DNA from: Cyanobacteria bacterium TGS_CYA1
GTDB lineage: Bacteria > Cyanobacteriota > Vampirovibrionia > Obscuribacterales > Obscuribacteraceae
Reading direction: 5' to 3'
NCBI GenBank assembly: GCA_026129135.1
Contig: JAHCIQ010000004.1
Coordinates: forward strand, 247,382 to 311,381
Length of the DNA: 64,000 nt
Below, piece after piece: positions 35,192 through 43,380 of the stretch. The first letter of the stretch is position 1. Each line of letters opens with the position of its first letter. The notes under the pieces are model-generated. The model ran no database searches. It was not told where the DNA came from and saw nothing but the letters and a program-made list of their open reading frames with translations. The position numbers were made by a program, and so were the translations under genes.

Positions 35192-35713
35192 ATGAATTCT
35201 TCTACTAATCAAGTTCAGGGAAAAACTGTAGACTTACAAGGAGTCGCGGCTTTCGCCAGTCTGGTAGAGCTTTTGGCTCAAGAGCTAGGCACTGCGGTAA
35301 GCAAAATGCAAGGTCAAATGCCTACCGGTCCCGATACTTTCGACAAGCTTTTAGCCGAGTTGGAAATCAATAAGCAAGGATTCAACCGCAAGCTCACGCT
35401 CATGTCATATCCAGGAGCGCCGTTCACTATGAGATTCCAGAGTTCGTGGAGCAAAGCCGAAGGGCACGCTGCGGCTGCAAGCACCATTGCATCTGAGTAT
35501 TACATCAACTCGCCAGTTGCAAGCATTATTCCGCAAGGTCGCGCTCTTGCAAGACATATCGAAGATATATTCGGGGTCATGGATCGCATGGTGACGCTGG
35601 GTCATTCGAGCAAGTTGTCACATATGAGCATTCCAGTTTCGCAAATGGAAGCTTTCGAACAATCCGAAAGCGAGAGCCTCGTTACCCAGTACGACGCCAG
35701 TCGCCCGGAGTAA
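35192..35713 (+). CDS. Uncharacterised protein
   Basis: 173 residues, soluble, Gln/Met-rich, with no signal or membrane segment. AGAGGTGG precedes the ATG. Predicted helical pattern in LQGVAAFASLVELLAQELG and in GRALARHIEDIFGVMDRMV. No family is recognised. It is divergent from the UbiA-like gene and overlaps the end of the AMP-ligase-like gene by 32 bases. Confidence 0.65.
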   Translation: MNSSTNQVQGKTVDLQGVAAFASLVELLAQELGTAVSKMQGQMPTGPDTFDKLLAELEINKQGFNRKLTLMSYPGAPFTMRFQSSWSKAEGHAAAASTIASEYYINSPVASIIPQGRALARHIEDIFGVMDRMVTLGHSSKLSHMSIPVSQMEAFEQSESESLVTQYDASRPE

Positions 35714-37079
35714 GAGCTTTATACATATCTTTCGATTGATTTCTGCGGTCGAGTGGAATGTCGCTTCTTATTCGCAGCTCGTCGATGTTGTGCATCTGGG
35801 CGAAAGCATAGACCGAGTCTGGAACGTCTTTTACACCAGGCATCAGTTTGACATATAGATATGCTTTGTCACCAATTTTAAAACAGGCTGCACGAGCCAC
35901 TCCTTCGATGTACGCGCATGCAGTTTCGAGCGTAAGCGACGTTGTGGTATCGCAAATGGTTTTCGACTTTCTGCCTACCAACCAGACTCTGCCGTGTTCG
36001 TCTAAATAACCAATGTCGCCGGTTCTGCTCGTGCCGCCAAGCACGTGTTTGCCAGAAACTATTATTTCGCCCATATTATTTGTGGCTATAGGATTATCCA
36101 CCGGGTCAATAGATAAAGTAATCCCGTCTACCGGGGCTCCGACTAAAACGCCTGCACCATGACCAGATTTGTTCAAATCGATGAGGCTTACTTCGTCCAG
36201 ATTTAAAAGCGCAATAGGCTCAGCTTCACTTGTTCCGTAGACTACATTTATTTTTGCCTTGGGAAAAATTTCTGGCAAGTCTTTTAGATTTCGAAGTGAT
36301 ATAGCACCACCACCGGTGTGCAAAAGCTTAATGCCTTCAAGTGTAAATGGATTCATTTTGTTGAATTGCAATAAATTTTCGATTATGTCTGGGGAGCATA
36401 AAATTCTTGTTGCTCTTTGTTCGATCACTGTCTTTATAAGCGTTTTAGTGTTTAATCTTTCGGGCTGGCTCAAATTTCCGTTGGGCAGAATTGTGGTGAC
36501 TCCCGATACTAGATTCAAAAAAACGAACATGGGCAGATTGGTCAATTCTCGTTCTCCAGCTTCCAGCTTGAGACTCTCTTTTAAAACAGACAGTTGTTCG
36601 TGCAAAAATCCATGGCTTCGCGTTATTACTTCGGGGTTGTGATTATTCTTGAGAGTCAAAATGGCTGTGTCTTTCGACTTTACAGGAGCGATTTCTATAC
36701 TGCCTTTGTAAGTCTTGAAATAAATCTCTGGTATGAATCGCGACAAGACCATCTTGGGTCGAAACATTTTTATCATTTTAAAAAATACAGATTTGCGCAA
36801 GGTTGGCTCAGCAAACAAGCAAATTCCTCCAACACGCAATACGGCTAAAAGATTGATGTATAGCTCACTCGACAGAGAATGCATGATAAGTACCATATCG
36901 CCTTTGCCAACGCCGCGACGTTTCAATAGTTTGGCCTGGTCCAGCACTTTTTTGCGCATGACCTTGTATGTGATGGCACGAGCACGCCCAAGCTTATATT
37001 CGATCATCGCTGTTTGCTCGGGCGTTGCAAGTGCTTGTTGGTCGAATAAATTAACGATGTTGTTAGTGACGCATTCCAT
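35682..37079 (-). CDS. OleC-like AMP-ligase family protein with degenerate P-loop
   Basis: 465 residues with the adenylate-forming enzyme layout: LLKRRGVGKGDMVLIM, VVYGTSEAEPIALL (A5), TGDIGYLDEHGRVWLVGRKS (A7/A8) and a C-terminal stretch DIPLDRRNQSKDMYKAL with a Lys near the A10 position. The P-loop (usually TSGTTGxPKG) reads TLKNNHNPEVITRSHG, so the core A3 residues are lost. C-terminal motifs resemble OleC-type beta-lactone synthetases. Activity is doubtful. It is third in an operon, 9 bases after the GNAT gene. Confidence 0.85.
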   Translation of the reverse strand: MECVTNNIVNLFDQQALATPEQTAMIEYKLGRARAITYKVMRKKVLDQAKLLKRRGVGKGDMVLIMHSLSSELYINLLAVLRVGGICLFAEPTLRKSVFFKMIKMFRPKMVLSRFIPEIYFKTYKGSIEIAPVKSKDTAILTLKNNHNPEVITRSHGFLHEQLSVLKESLKLEAGERELTNLPMFVFLNLVSGVTTILPNGNLSQPERLNTKTLIKTVIEQRATRILCSPDIIENLLQFNKMNPFTLEGIKLLHTGGGAISLRNLKDLPEIFPKAKINVVYGTSEAEPIALLNLDEVSLIDLNKSGHGAGVLVGAPVDGITLSIDPVDNPIATNNMGEIIVSGKHVLGGTSRTGDIGYLDEHGRVWLVGRKSKTICDTTTSLTLETACAYIEGVARAACFKIGDKAYLYVKLMPGVKDVPDSVYAFAQMHNIDELRIRSDIPLDRRNQSKDMYKALTPGDWRRTG

Positions 37080-37088
37080 GAGATATAC

Positions 37089-37934
37089 CTATATGTTTTT
37101 TTTGAAAAGACTGTATTTGCGTAAGACTTTTGTTTGTGGAATTTTGTTTGAGACACAATGACTGTCGTCAGTTTTGTATAGCGCATGCACCGCTCTTGTG
37201 TAGCCGATATTATGAGAAATAAGATGACATGCGCTTGTAAGAGCAAAACTTAGACCCTTGTATTTAGCGTCTTTCAAGCGACACAAAGTTTTTAAAACCA
37301 CAGTGCGACAGTTTCTAGAAAAATCGTATGGGATGGCAAAAAGAAATCCGACGGTTTCTTTCTTCTCTTTGGCTAAAATGACAAGACGTGGATCCAGGCT
37401 TGCAACAAGCGGCTTGTATTTATCGATGAAGCCTTGCTTGCTGATGCTCGTATACAATAAATTGTCATTGAAAGATTCACAAGCGACTTCGTGCATGCTT
37501 TCAAGCTCAAGTAAAGCATTGTCTTCGTCGAAAGACATAAGTTCTATATTTGGTGGCAAATCTATTTGATTTTGATTGCGAGTGTATTTTTCTTGCGTTT
37601 TCAATATCGAACTTTCATAGGAGGCGGCTTTTTCAAAGCCAAACTCGAGAAAATATTTGGGATAGCATTCCGGATTGAATGGCTCAAACAAAAATGGTTT
37701 GTTGGTAAAACCAGACGTTACGAAGCGGTATTGGTTCCAGATGCTCCCATTTATCGGACCGTAAATTGTACTTGCACCATTTACGGTGAATCGATTTTGA
37801 GCGATTGTCAATAGTTCTTTTGCAATTTCACTGCTTTGAGCATAAAAATTTCCTAGATACCCAATGTTACTGCCTGGATACCAGAGGCTTGCCCGCCCTG
37901 CTTCGCCCAGATTAATTGTCTCCATTTCACTCAT
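37089..37934 (-). CDS. GNAT-superfamily protein (YghO-like)
   Basis: 281 residues. The first half has NIGYLGNFYAQSS, STIYGPINGSIWNQYRF and PFLFEPFNPECYPKYFLEFG, a pattern I know from YghO-type GNAT relatives. The C-terminal half (about 140-270) has a GNAT-like fold: RLVILAKEKKETVGFLFAIP is the beta4 strand and DAKYKGLSFALTSACHLI sits where motif A should be, without a clear R-x-x-G-x-G. Substrate unknown. It overlaps the lipid-kinase-like gene by 4 bases and precedes the AMP-ligase-like gene. Confidence 0.75.
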   Translation of the reverse strand: MSEMETINLGEAGRASLWYPGSNIGYLGNFYAQSSEIAKELLTIAQNRFTVNGASTIYGPINGSIWNQYRFVTSGFTNKPFLFEPFNPECYPKYFLEFGFEKAASYESSILKTQEKYTRNQNQIDLPPNIELMSFDEDNALLELESMHEVACESFNDNLLYTSISKQGFIDKYKPLVASLDPRLVILAKEKKETVGFLFAIPYDFSRNCRTVVLKTLCRLKDAKYKGLSFALTSACHLISHNIGYTRAVHALYKTDDSHCVSNKIPQTKVLRKYSLFKKNI

Positions 37935-38728
37935 CGCAAAGACTCACTTTGCAAGTTTAGCCTGCGCTGATTAAGTAAGAGCAAGAATGGCAGCGTGGTC
38001 AGAACAACCAGACGAATAGCAAGGTCTTCTACGCTTAAAAGTGAATGGGTCTTTAGTATAAAAAGCGCACCAAGCGGTATCATCAGATTATCGAGACCTT
38101 CTGGACAAGCTGCTTCGAGCAAAGTCGTAACAGCAGTAACCACGGCTGATACCATAAAAATGTGTCTTGTATCCATCTCTCCAAACGCTGCCAATCCAAG
38201 TACGCTGACTATGAAAGACACGAAAAAGAAGGCGAGCGAACCTTCGTAAGACTTTTTGAATGGCAGATATTTGAATGGATGTTTGCCCCATCTTATTCCA
38301 AAAAGTGCAGAACTTGCATCAGCAAAAGTAAGAATGGCGATGGGCACGATATACAAAACAGGCTCGCCGCCGCTCACTGCAAAAGTCAGAGCGACAGCAG
38401 CTGGAAAATAAAGTTCTCCATAAGATTTTCTTGAATCAGAGCATACGACTGACTTCATTTTGCCTAAGACAAATCCTTTGCAATAACGAATGATCCACAG
38501 AATGCTTGTGGAAAGAAATGCCAACAAGCTGACCACAAGACCGCTTTGAAAAAGCCAGGGGAAAGAAAGGCAAATAGACCCCATCGAAACGTGCAACGTC
38601 TTGCGCACATATTCTTTGGTCGTATCAGACGTGGCTGGAATGTGCGAGAGGACTTTAATCATTGCCATGAGCACGAAAAGAATCATGAGTGCTGGAACGA
38701 TAAAGGGCTGGAAGTAGTGACCAATCAT
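37931..38728 (-). CDS. Phytol/dolichol kinase-like CTP-dependent membrane enzyme
   Basis: 265 residues from the ATG at 38728, chosen because AAGGAA precedes it. About seven membrane helices. Motifs: RKTLHVSMGS near residue 45, ADASSALFGIRWGKHPFKY and KKSYEGSLAFF. These are typical of CTP:phytol/dolichol kinases and phosphatidate cytidylyltransferase relatives. The enzyme probably phosphorylates a lipid alcohol at the inner membrane. It is the first gene of a three-gene operon with the GNAT and AMP-ligase-like genes, suggesting one lipid pathway. Confidence 0.85.
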   Translation of the reverse strand: MIGHYFQPFIVPALMILFVLMAMIKVLSHIPATSDTTKEYVRKTLHVSMGSICLSFPWLFQSGLVVSLLAFLSTSILWIIRYCKGFVLGKMKSVVCSDSRKSYGELYFPAAVALTFAVSGGEPVLYIVPIAILTFADASSALFGIRWGKHPFKYLPFKKSYEGSLAFFFVSFIVSVLGLAAFGEMDTRHIFMVSAVVTAVTTLLEAACPEGLDNLMIPLGALFILKTHSLLSVEDLAIRLVVLTTLPFLLLLNQRRLNLQSESLR

Positions 38729-38807
38729 GCAATTTCCTTTTAAAATGAGGCGCCTTTTGGCTTTCACACCCTCATTTTAGAAATTGCTAGGTCAAACAAA
38801 TCGCAAA

Positions 38808-38831
38808 TCCAACACTTTCGATAGTGTTGGA
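38808..38831 (-). terminator. Probable intrinsic terminator of the L,D-transpeptidase gene
   Basis: On the minus strand TCCAACACT pairs perfectly with AGTGTTGGA around ATCGAA, followed by TTTGCGATTTGTTTG. It begins 3 bases after the stop codon. The stem is nine pairs with an interrupted T-run. Confidence 0.55.
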
Positions 38832-38834
38832 AAT

Positions 38835-39566
38835 CTAACTGCCTTTGTTTTTGACCGGCAAGAACATATCTTTTGAAACTTTAGTGCCCTCCAGTTTGTC
38901 AGCCACAATGACTGGGGTTCCTTTCCAAACCGAATTGTAGATTCGCATGATGTCGTCGTTGCGGTGGCGAATACAGCCATGGCTCGCTTCTTTGCCAATG
39001 GAGTGCGGGCTGTTTGTGCCGTGTAACACTATGTTCCATTTATTCAAACGAATGGCAGCTACTCCAAGAGGGTTGTCTTTATCCTGGTCGAAAGGTTTTC
39101 GGGTTCGTTGTTTCTTTTCGATGGATTTTGGAGGTGTCCATGTTGGCTGCAGTGTTTTGCTTGCCACCACATATGGTCCAGGTGGTGTGGGAGATTCTTC
39201 TTTGCCGATTGCATTGTCAGCTTGATAAACAGCATAGACCGAATTGCCATCGAACATTTGTAAGACCAGAGTGGCTGTATTTGCTTTGTCAACGACGACC
39301 ACAACAGGTAAATCCTTAGTCCAGTCGTGATGCGCAATTTTGGCAGGCAGAGTCATGACTGTGGACGATTCGAAAACTAATGGGTCTGGAGCCGGAGGAC
39401 CTGTTTTTTGTGCCAAGGGAGCTTGGGGCGTGACAACAGTTTCTGAATCGACTGGGGTGGGACCCGAGTGATTGACTGATGACATATTTATGTAGGCAAA
39501 ATATCCAAGTATTCCAAAAGCCAGAAAGAAAACTGTCAATACTAGAGTGCGCCAGAATATTCTCAT
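38835..39566 (-). CDS. L,D-transpeptidase (YkuD)
   Basis: 243 residues from the ATG at 39566, which follows AGAAGGA; a longer form starting at 39611 lacks this. One N-terminal membrane helix (LVLTVFFLAFGILGYFAYI) anchors a periplasmic domain. The YkuD motif is complete: HGTNSPHSIGKEASHGCIRH, with catalytic Cys in SHGCIR and the upstream His. These enzymes form 3-3 peptidoglycan cross-links or attach proteins to peptidoglycan. A Pro-rich linker (about 35-80) spans the space from the membrane. Confidence 0.93.
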   Translation of the reverse strand: MRIFWRTLVLTVFFLAFGILGYFAYINMSSVNHSGPTPVDSETVVTPQAPLAQKTGPPAPDPLVFESSTVMTLPAKIAHHDWTKDLPVVVVVDKANTATLVLQMFDGNSVYAVYQADNAIGKEESPTPPGPYVVASKTLQPTWTPPKSIEKKQRTRKPFDQDKDNPLGVAAIRLNKWNIVLHGTNSPHSIGKEASHGCIRHRNDDIMRIYNSVWKGTPVIVADKLEGTKVSKDMFLPVKNKGS

Positions 39567-39666
39567 TGTCCTTCTCGCTTTGTTTGATAAATTGTCGACC
39601 AAATAGACCAACTTCTATATAGCATTTGCGCTAGACTTTCGATGCGCACAAATTTTTTCGGAAAAT

Positions 39667-40074
39667 ATGAAATTTACCTTCCTTTCCAGATCAATCCTTT
39701 GTTCAATCGCTTCGGCACAGATTTTGTTGCTTAGCGGTTGTGGCGGCATGCTTTTTGAAGAGTTTCGCCAACGCGGCGAATTTCTTGGCTCGTCCTCATC
39801 TCTTTCTTTTGATTCCAAATTCTGGAAAAAAGACAAGAAAATGCGAAGTCAGATGTGCTCGATGCTTCCAATTAAACTAAAAGGACTGAAAGACACCCAG
39901 GTCGAAGAGATGCTTGGACCTCCAGACGAGCGCTCGGGACAGGACCCAAAACTCAAGGAGCCTGATTGCATGGCCTATGAAATGCAAGATAAAAAGGGCA
40001 AAACAGCCATGTATTTGCTTGTCTTTTTAACTGACCGGGTGGTCGACAAAGTGGAAATGGGTCTTCCTAAATGA
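39667..40074 (+). CDS. BamE/SmpA-like small lipoprotein
   Basis: 135 residues. Signal peptide with lipobox LLSGC at about 21-25. The segment LKGLKDTQVEEMLGPPDERS resembles the BamE/SmpA/OmlA signature (a helix ending in LGxPD), followed by MAYEMQDKKGKTAMYLLVFL, the paired strands of that fold. BamE family proteins support outer-membrane protein assembly, but other lipoproteins share this fold. It is divergent from the L,D-transpeptidase gene. Confidence 0.7.
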   Translation: MKFTFLSRSILCSIASAQILLLSGCGGMLFEEFRQRGEFLGSSSSLSFDSKFWKKDKKMRSQMCSMLPIKLKGLKDTQVEEMLGPPDERSGQDPKLKEPDCMAYEMQDKKGKTAMYLLVFLTDRVVDKVEMGLPK

Positions 40075-40099
40075 GTCTAAGCTAGCTAGAATTAAGCCG

Positions 40100-41059
40100 A
40101 TGAAAATTCAAATAAACAAAGAAAGCCCAGTATCCATTCGTGACCAGCTCATCGAACAGATTTCGCTTCAAATTGCATCCGGCGCTCTAGGTCACGAAGA
40201 TAAATTGCCAAGCATTCGAGCTTTGGCTGCGAGGCTCGATATTCACTATTCGACCATTACTTCTGTTTATAACCACCTGGCTGACGTTGGACTTTTAGAA
40301 GTGCGTCAGGGCAGTGGAGTGCGTGTAGCTTCACTCAAGTCCTCCCAGAAAAAATCTGGCTCTAAAGAAAAATCCAGTTCGAACAATTCGGTCGACGCAC
40401 AACTAGATTCAATGATTAACGAGTTTCTGGTGGACTGTTGCGATTTTGGATTATCGCAAGAACAGGTGCTTGAAAAATTTAAAGGATTTATTGCCAGAAG
40501 AAAACCGCTCAAACAAATTGTAGTGATAGACCGTAACCCGGATTTTCACCCGGTCTGGCTGACAGAATTGAAACCCAATTTTTCTTTGCCAGTAAGAGCA
40601 ATCACTATCGAAGACTTCAAAAGTAATCCTGATATTCTTGGCGATTCGCTGGTGGTAACAAGTTTGTACCATCTGTTTGCTTTTCAAAGTTATGTCAAAG
40701 ATAAAACGCGTTTGGTTCCATGCAATATCGAGCCAGCTCGAGCCGAGCTTGAGGAAGTGGGCAAGATGCGCTCTGGTAGCTTGATTATGCTTGTGTCAGC
40801 CAGTGAAACTTTGATGAAAATGGCATCGAAGTTGATTGCTGCTCAACGCGGAAATGATGTTGCGGTGAGGACGATTCTGTTAAAAGACAAAACTGAATGG
40901 CAATATACCTTTGAGCATGCCGATTTGATTTTGTGCGACACCCAGAGCAAAGATGAAGTGACTAAATTCAATAAAAAAGGAAAAAAGGTATTGCCTTTTT
41001 CTCTTTGTTCAAACGCGACTATCGCTTTGATTCAAGACCGGATAGCGAAGTGGGGCTAA
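40100..41059 (+). CDS. GntR family transcriptional regulator
   Basis: 319 residues. The winged-helix domain (about 8-75) reads IRDQLIEQISLQIASGALG, KLPSIRALAARLDIHYSTIT and LLEVRQGSGVRV. The C-terminal region is not FCD, UTRA or aminotransferase-like. It has a helical linker and an alpha/beta part (KQIVVIDRNPDFHPVWLTEL, VVTSLYHLF, LIMLVSASETLMKM) that I associate with GntR proteins of other phyla, probably a ligand sensor. It is convergent with dgcA-like (41-base overlap), so it may regulate the D-glutamate operon. Confidence 0.88.
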   Translation: MKIQINKESPVSIRDQLIEQISLQIASGALGHEDKLPSIRALAARLDIHYSTITSVYNHLADVGLLEVRQGSGVRVASLKSSQKKSGSKEKSSSNNSVDAQLDSMINEFLVDCCDFGLSQEQVLEKFKGFIARRKPLKQIVVIDRNPDFHPVWLTELKPNFSLPVRAITIEDFKSNPDILGDSLVVTSLYHLFAFQSYVKDKTRLVPCNIEPARAELEEVGKMRSGSLIMLVSASETLMKMASKLIAAQRGNDVAVRTILLKDKTEWQYTFEHADLILCDTQSKDEVTKFNKKGKKVLPFSLCSNATIALIQDRIAKWG

Positions 41060-42107
41060 TCCCAAGCCCTGGGGCGTCCCTTATTTCAAGCAATCCGCCT
41101 TTGCATGTAGCGCCCCTGAACGGGTCGTTAGCTAAAAGCAATGCTCCATCGAGATCCAGATGGTCTGCAAGAGGTGCTAGATGAGTCGCAGCAGTTATGC
41201 CGCAAGATGATTCGAGCATGCAGCCAATCATTACTTGCAAATCGCAGGCACGAGCCATTTGAATGAATTTGAGACCTTCTTGAATGCCGCCGGATTTAGC
41301 CAGTTTCATCACAACGCCATCGACACATCCAGCTAGCCTTACTATGTCTTTTGCTCGCATCACGCTCTCATCTGCAAATATGGCAATTGCAGAATTGTTT
41401 TTGACATATTTGAAATCGTCTATGCTCGAATGTTTGGGTATTGGTTGTTCGATGTACTGCACATGTTGTTCTTTTAAAAAGTGTGACATCATTATTGCTT
41501 GTTTGGGCGTCCAGCCGCCGTTTGCATCTACCCGCAAAGTGGTATTTGGCGCCACTTCTCTAATAGCTTTGATTATCTGTTTATCGTAATCGGTACCATT
41601 TGCGGTGCCTTGTTTCACTTTTAGAATCTGGAAGCCCTCTTTGAGAGCATCGCTTGTTTTTTGTTTGATTATCTCGATTGTATCAAGTCCGATCGTAAAA
41701 TCGGTTTGAGGCATTTGCGATTGCAAGCCGCTCAATCCCAGCATTTTGGAAAGGGACAAATTGGCTAACTTGCCACAAAGGTCATGCAAGGCTACGTCGA
41801 TGGCACATTTAGCTGCATAATTTTCACTGACAAATTTGTCTAGTTTAATATTTATTTGAGTGATGGCAAATGGGTCATCACCAAGAATTTCGCTTTCGCT
41901 TTTATTAATAGACTGAAGCAATGCGCAAACAGTATCGATTGTTTCGCCATGATAAGGAGCTGGAGCGGCTTCGCCATATCCAGTCACATTGTCGTAAGTG
42001 AGTTTGACCAGAATATTTTTGGCATCGGATTTAGTGCCATAGCTTATGCCAAATGGCATTTTGGTTTTTAAAATTTGTTTTTCGAAACTGAGTTTTATTT
42101 GTGGCAT
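41019..42107 (-). CDS. dgcA: Enolase-superfamily dipeptide epimerase / DgcA-like racemase
   Basis: 362 residues. Muconate-lactonising-type barrel with the active site complete: KVK (Lys163, Lys165), metal ligands Asp194 (RVDANGGW), Glu220 (YIEQP) and Asp246 (FADES), and Lys268 (VVMKLAKSGG). This is the L-Ala-D/L-Glu epimerase subgroup. Next to a DgcN gene it may instead be DgcA, reported to convert N-acetyl-D-glutamate to N-acetyl-L-glutamate. It overlaps dgcN by 13 bases. The DgcA symbol rests on context; a plain dipeptide epimerase in peptidoglycan recycling is the alternative. Confidence 0.85.
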   Translation of the reverse strand: MPQIKLSFEKQILKTKMPFGISYGTKSDAKNILVKLTYDNVTGYGEAAPAPYHGETIDTVCALLQSINKSESEILGDDPFAITQINIKLDKFVSENYAAKCAIDVALHDLCGKLANLSLSKMLGLSGLQSQMPQTDFTIGLDTIEIIKQKTSDALKEGFQILKVKQGTANGTDYDKQIIKAIREVAPNTTLRVDANGGWTPKQAIMMSHFLKEQHVQYIEQPIPKHSSIDDFKYVKNNSAIAIFADESVMRAKDIVRLAGCVDGVVMKLAKSGGIQEGLKFIQMARACDLQVMIGCMLESSCGITAATHLAPLADHLDLDGALLLANDPFRGATCKGGLLEIRDAPGLGISPTSLSGLESKR

Positions 42108-43171
42108 AGGATTTCTGGCTCACTTTTAGCGCAATGATTTTCAATCGCTTTTACAAGAGGCTCGACTCCAAAACGAATGGGGTCGGTGGCTGGAAGATTT
42201 GTTTCGCTCTCATATTTTGCAAGAATATCTTTTGCTTCTTGCTCGGACAATCCGCGCGTATCTACAGAGATTCCGATTACTTTGGCGGGTCGCATGAATG
42301 CAGCCATATTCTCATACGTTTTTATCATCAGGCTGAGGCTCGGAATCGAAAATTCAGTTTCGCCAATTCTTGTGCGAACAGCTTGATGACATAAAATCAT
42401 GGCATCGGGTGCGGCTCCGTGCAGCAATGAAAGGGTAACACCAGAGTATCCAGGATGGGCAAGCGAGCCCTGTCCTTCTACCAGTACGAATTGTGCTTCT
42501 TTGGCTGCGTCTAAAACCAGTTCTTCGATTACGCCTGCCATAAAGTCGCCAATTACTCTATCGACTGCAACACCCTGTCCATCGATGATAATGCCTGTTT
42601 GTCCGGTCGCGACGAAAGCTGATTTTTTGCCCGATTTTACAAGCTTTTCGTGCACAGCAAGCGCACTGGTCATTTTGCCTACATTGCAGTCGGTTCCGAC
42701 TGTCAAAATAATATGGGCCTTAGAGTGACGCGCCCGTCCCATCCCGACTATAAGATCGTCTGGAGGTTTGCGCAGATCAATCAGTTTAGCGCCACTTTTT
42801 TGGGCAGCATTTTGAAAATCGGCATCGTCGCATAAAAAGTCGTGTAGTCCGTTTATGACATCGATTTTTTGATTCAGCGCCACGATAATGTCCTGTCGCC
42901 ATTGTTTTGGCATGCGACCGCCTGTAAAGGCGCAACCAAGAAGCATTGCCTCAGGCTTAAAGGCGATAGCTTCTTCAACAAAGCCCACGATTGGGGCAGA
43001 GCCGCCATATCCAAGCATTTCCTGGACGGTTTTGCCTTTGTTTTGAGGGTCAACCACCGCTAAGACGCGTTCGGGCGAAAATTTGAGCACCCCGTCGCCG
43101 GTCTTTCCTTTTTTGCCCCCGAATTCACCGGGCGAATAAATTATCAGTTTCTGCTTGGCGTCTATCTTCAT
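42095..43171 (-). CDS. dgcN: DUF1611 protein, D-glutamate N-acetyltransferase DgcN-like
   Basis: 358 residues. The N-terminal domain has LLGCAFTGGRMPKQWR, and the C-terminal P-loop domain has LTVGTDCNVGKMTSALAV (P-loop about 159-167), VEGQGSLAHPGYSGVTLSLL and HQAVRTRIG. This is the DUF1611 layout. Members called DgcN acetylate D-glutamate in a catabolic route with DgcA. The adjacent, overlapping enolase-superfamily gene fits this. Standalone DUF1611 proteins also exist with unknown function, so the assignment is by context. Confidence 0.85.
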   Translation of the reverse strand: MKIDAKQKLIIYSPGEFGGKKGKTGDGVLKFSPERVLAVVDPQNKGKTVQEMLGYGGSAPIVGFVEEAIAFKPEAMLLGCAFTGGRMPKQWRQDIIVALNQKIDVINGLHDFLCDDADFQNAAQKSGAKLIDLRKPPDDLIVGMGRARHSKAHIILTVGTDCNVGKMTSALAVHEKLVKSGKKSAFVATGQTGIIIDGQGVAVDRVIGDFMAGVIEELVLDAAKEAQFVLVEGQGSLAHPGYSGVTLSLLHGAAPDAMILCHQAVRTRIGETEFSIPSLSLMIKTYENMAAFMRPAKVIGISVDTRGLSEQEAKDILAKYESETNLPATDPIRFGVEPLVKAIENHCAKSEPEILCHK

Positions 43172-43221
43172 TTATATTCGGTCCATTTTCATGACTGGTT
43201 TGGTTGATGAGAAAAAATAAA

Positions 43222-43268
43222 GATTTTAGTTTAAATCTCAGTTTTGCCTGTTTTTGCAAACTAAAATC
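43222..43268. promoter_or_regulatory. 11-bp inverted repeat between dgcN and grpE
   Basis: GATTTTAGTTT (43222-43232) is mirrored by AAACTAAAATC (43258-43268), eleven perfect pairs with a 25-base spacer. Read on the minus strand it is followed by TTTATTTTTTC, so it could be a leader attenuator 51 bases before the dgcN start, or an operator in this divergent region. No CIRCE element is visible before grpE. Confidence 0.4.
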
Positions 43269-43380
43269 AAGACATTATAGATAGATTCAATGGTATTACA
43301 AATCATCCGGTTAAATCGGCTAAAATTGATGACCGTGCGTATTTGAAGTTTGCGTCTCACAATATCGGTGCCCAGGACTA

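Noticed and set aside
43269..43380. CIRCE or heat-shock promoter before grpE
   Set aside because: No TTAGCACTC-type repeat and no well-spaced heat-shock promoter can be read.
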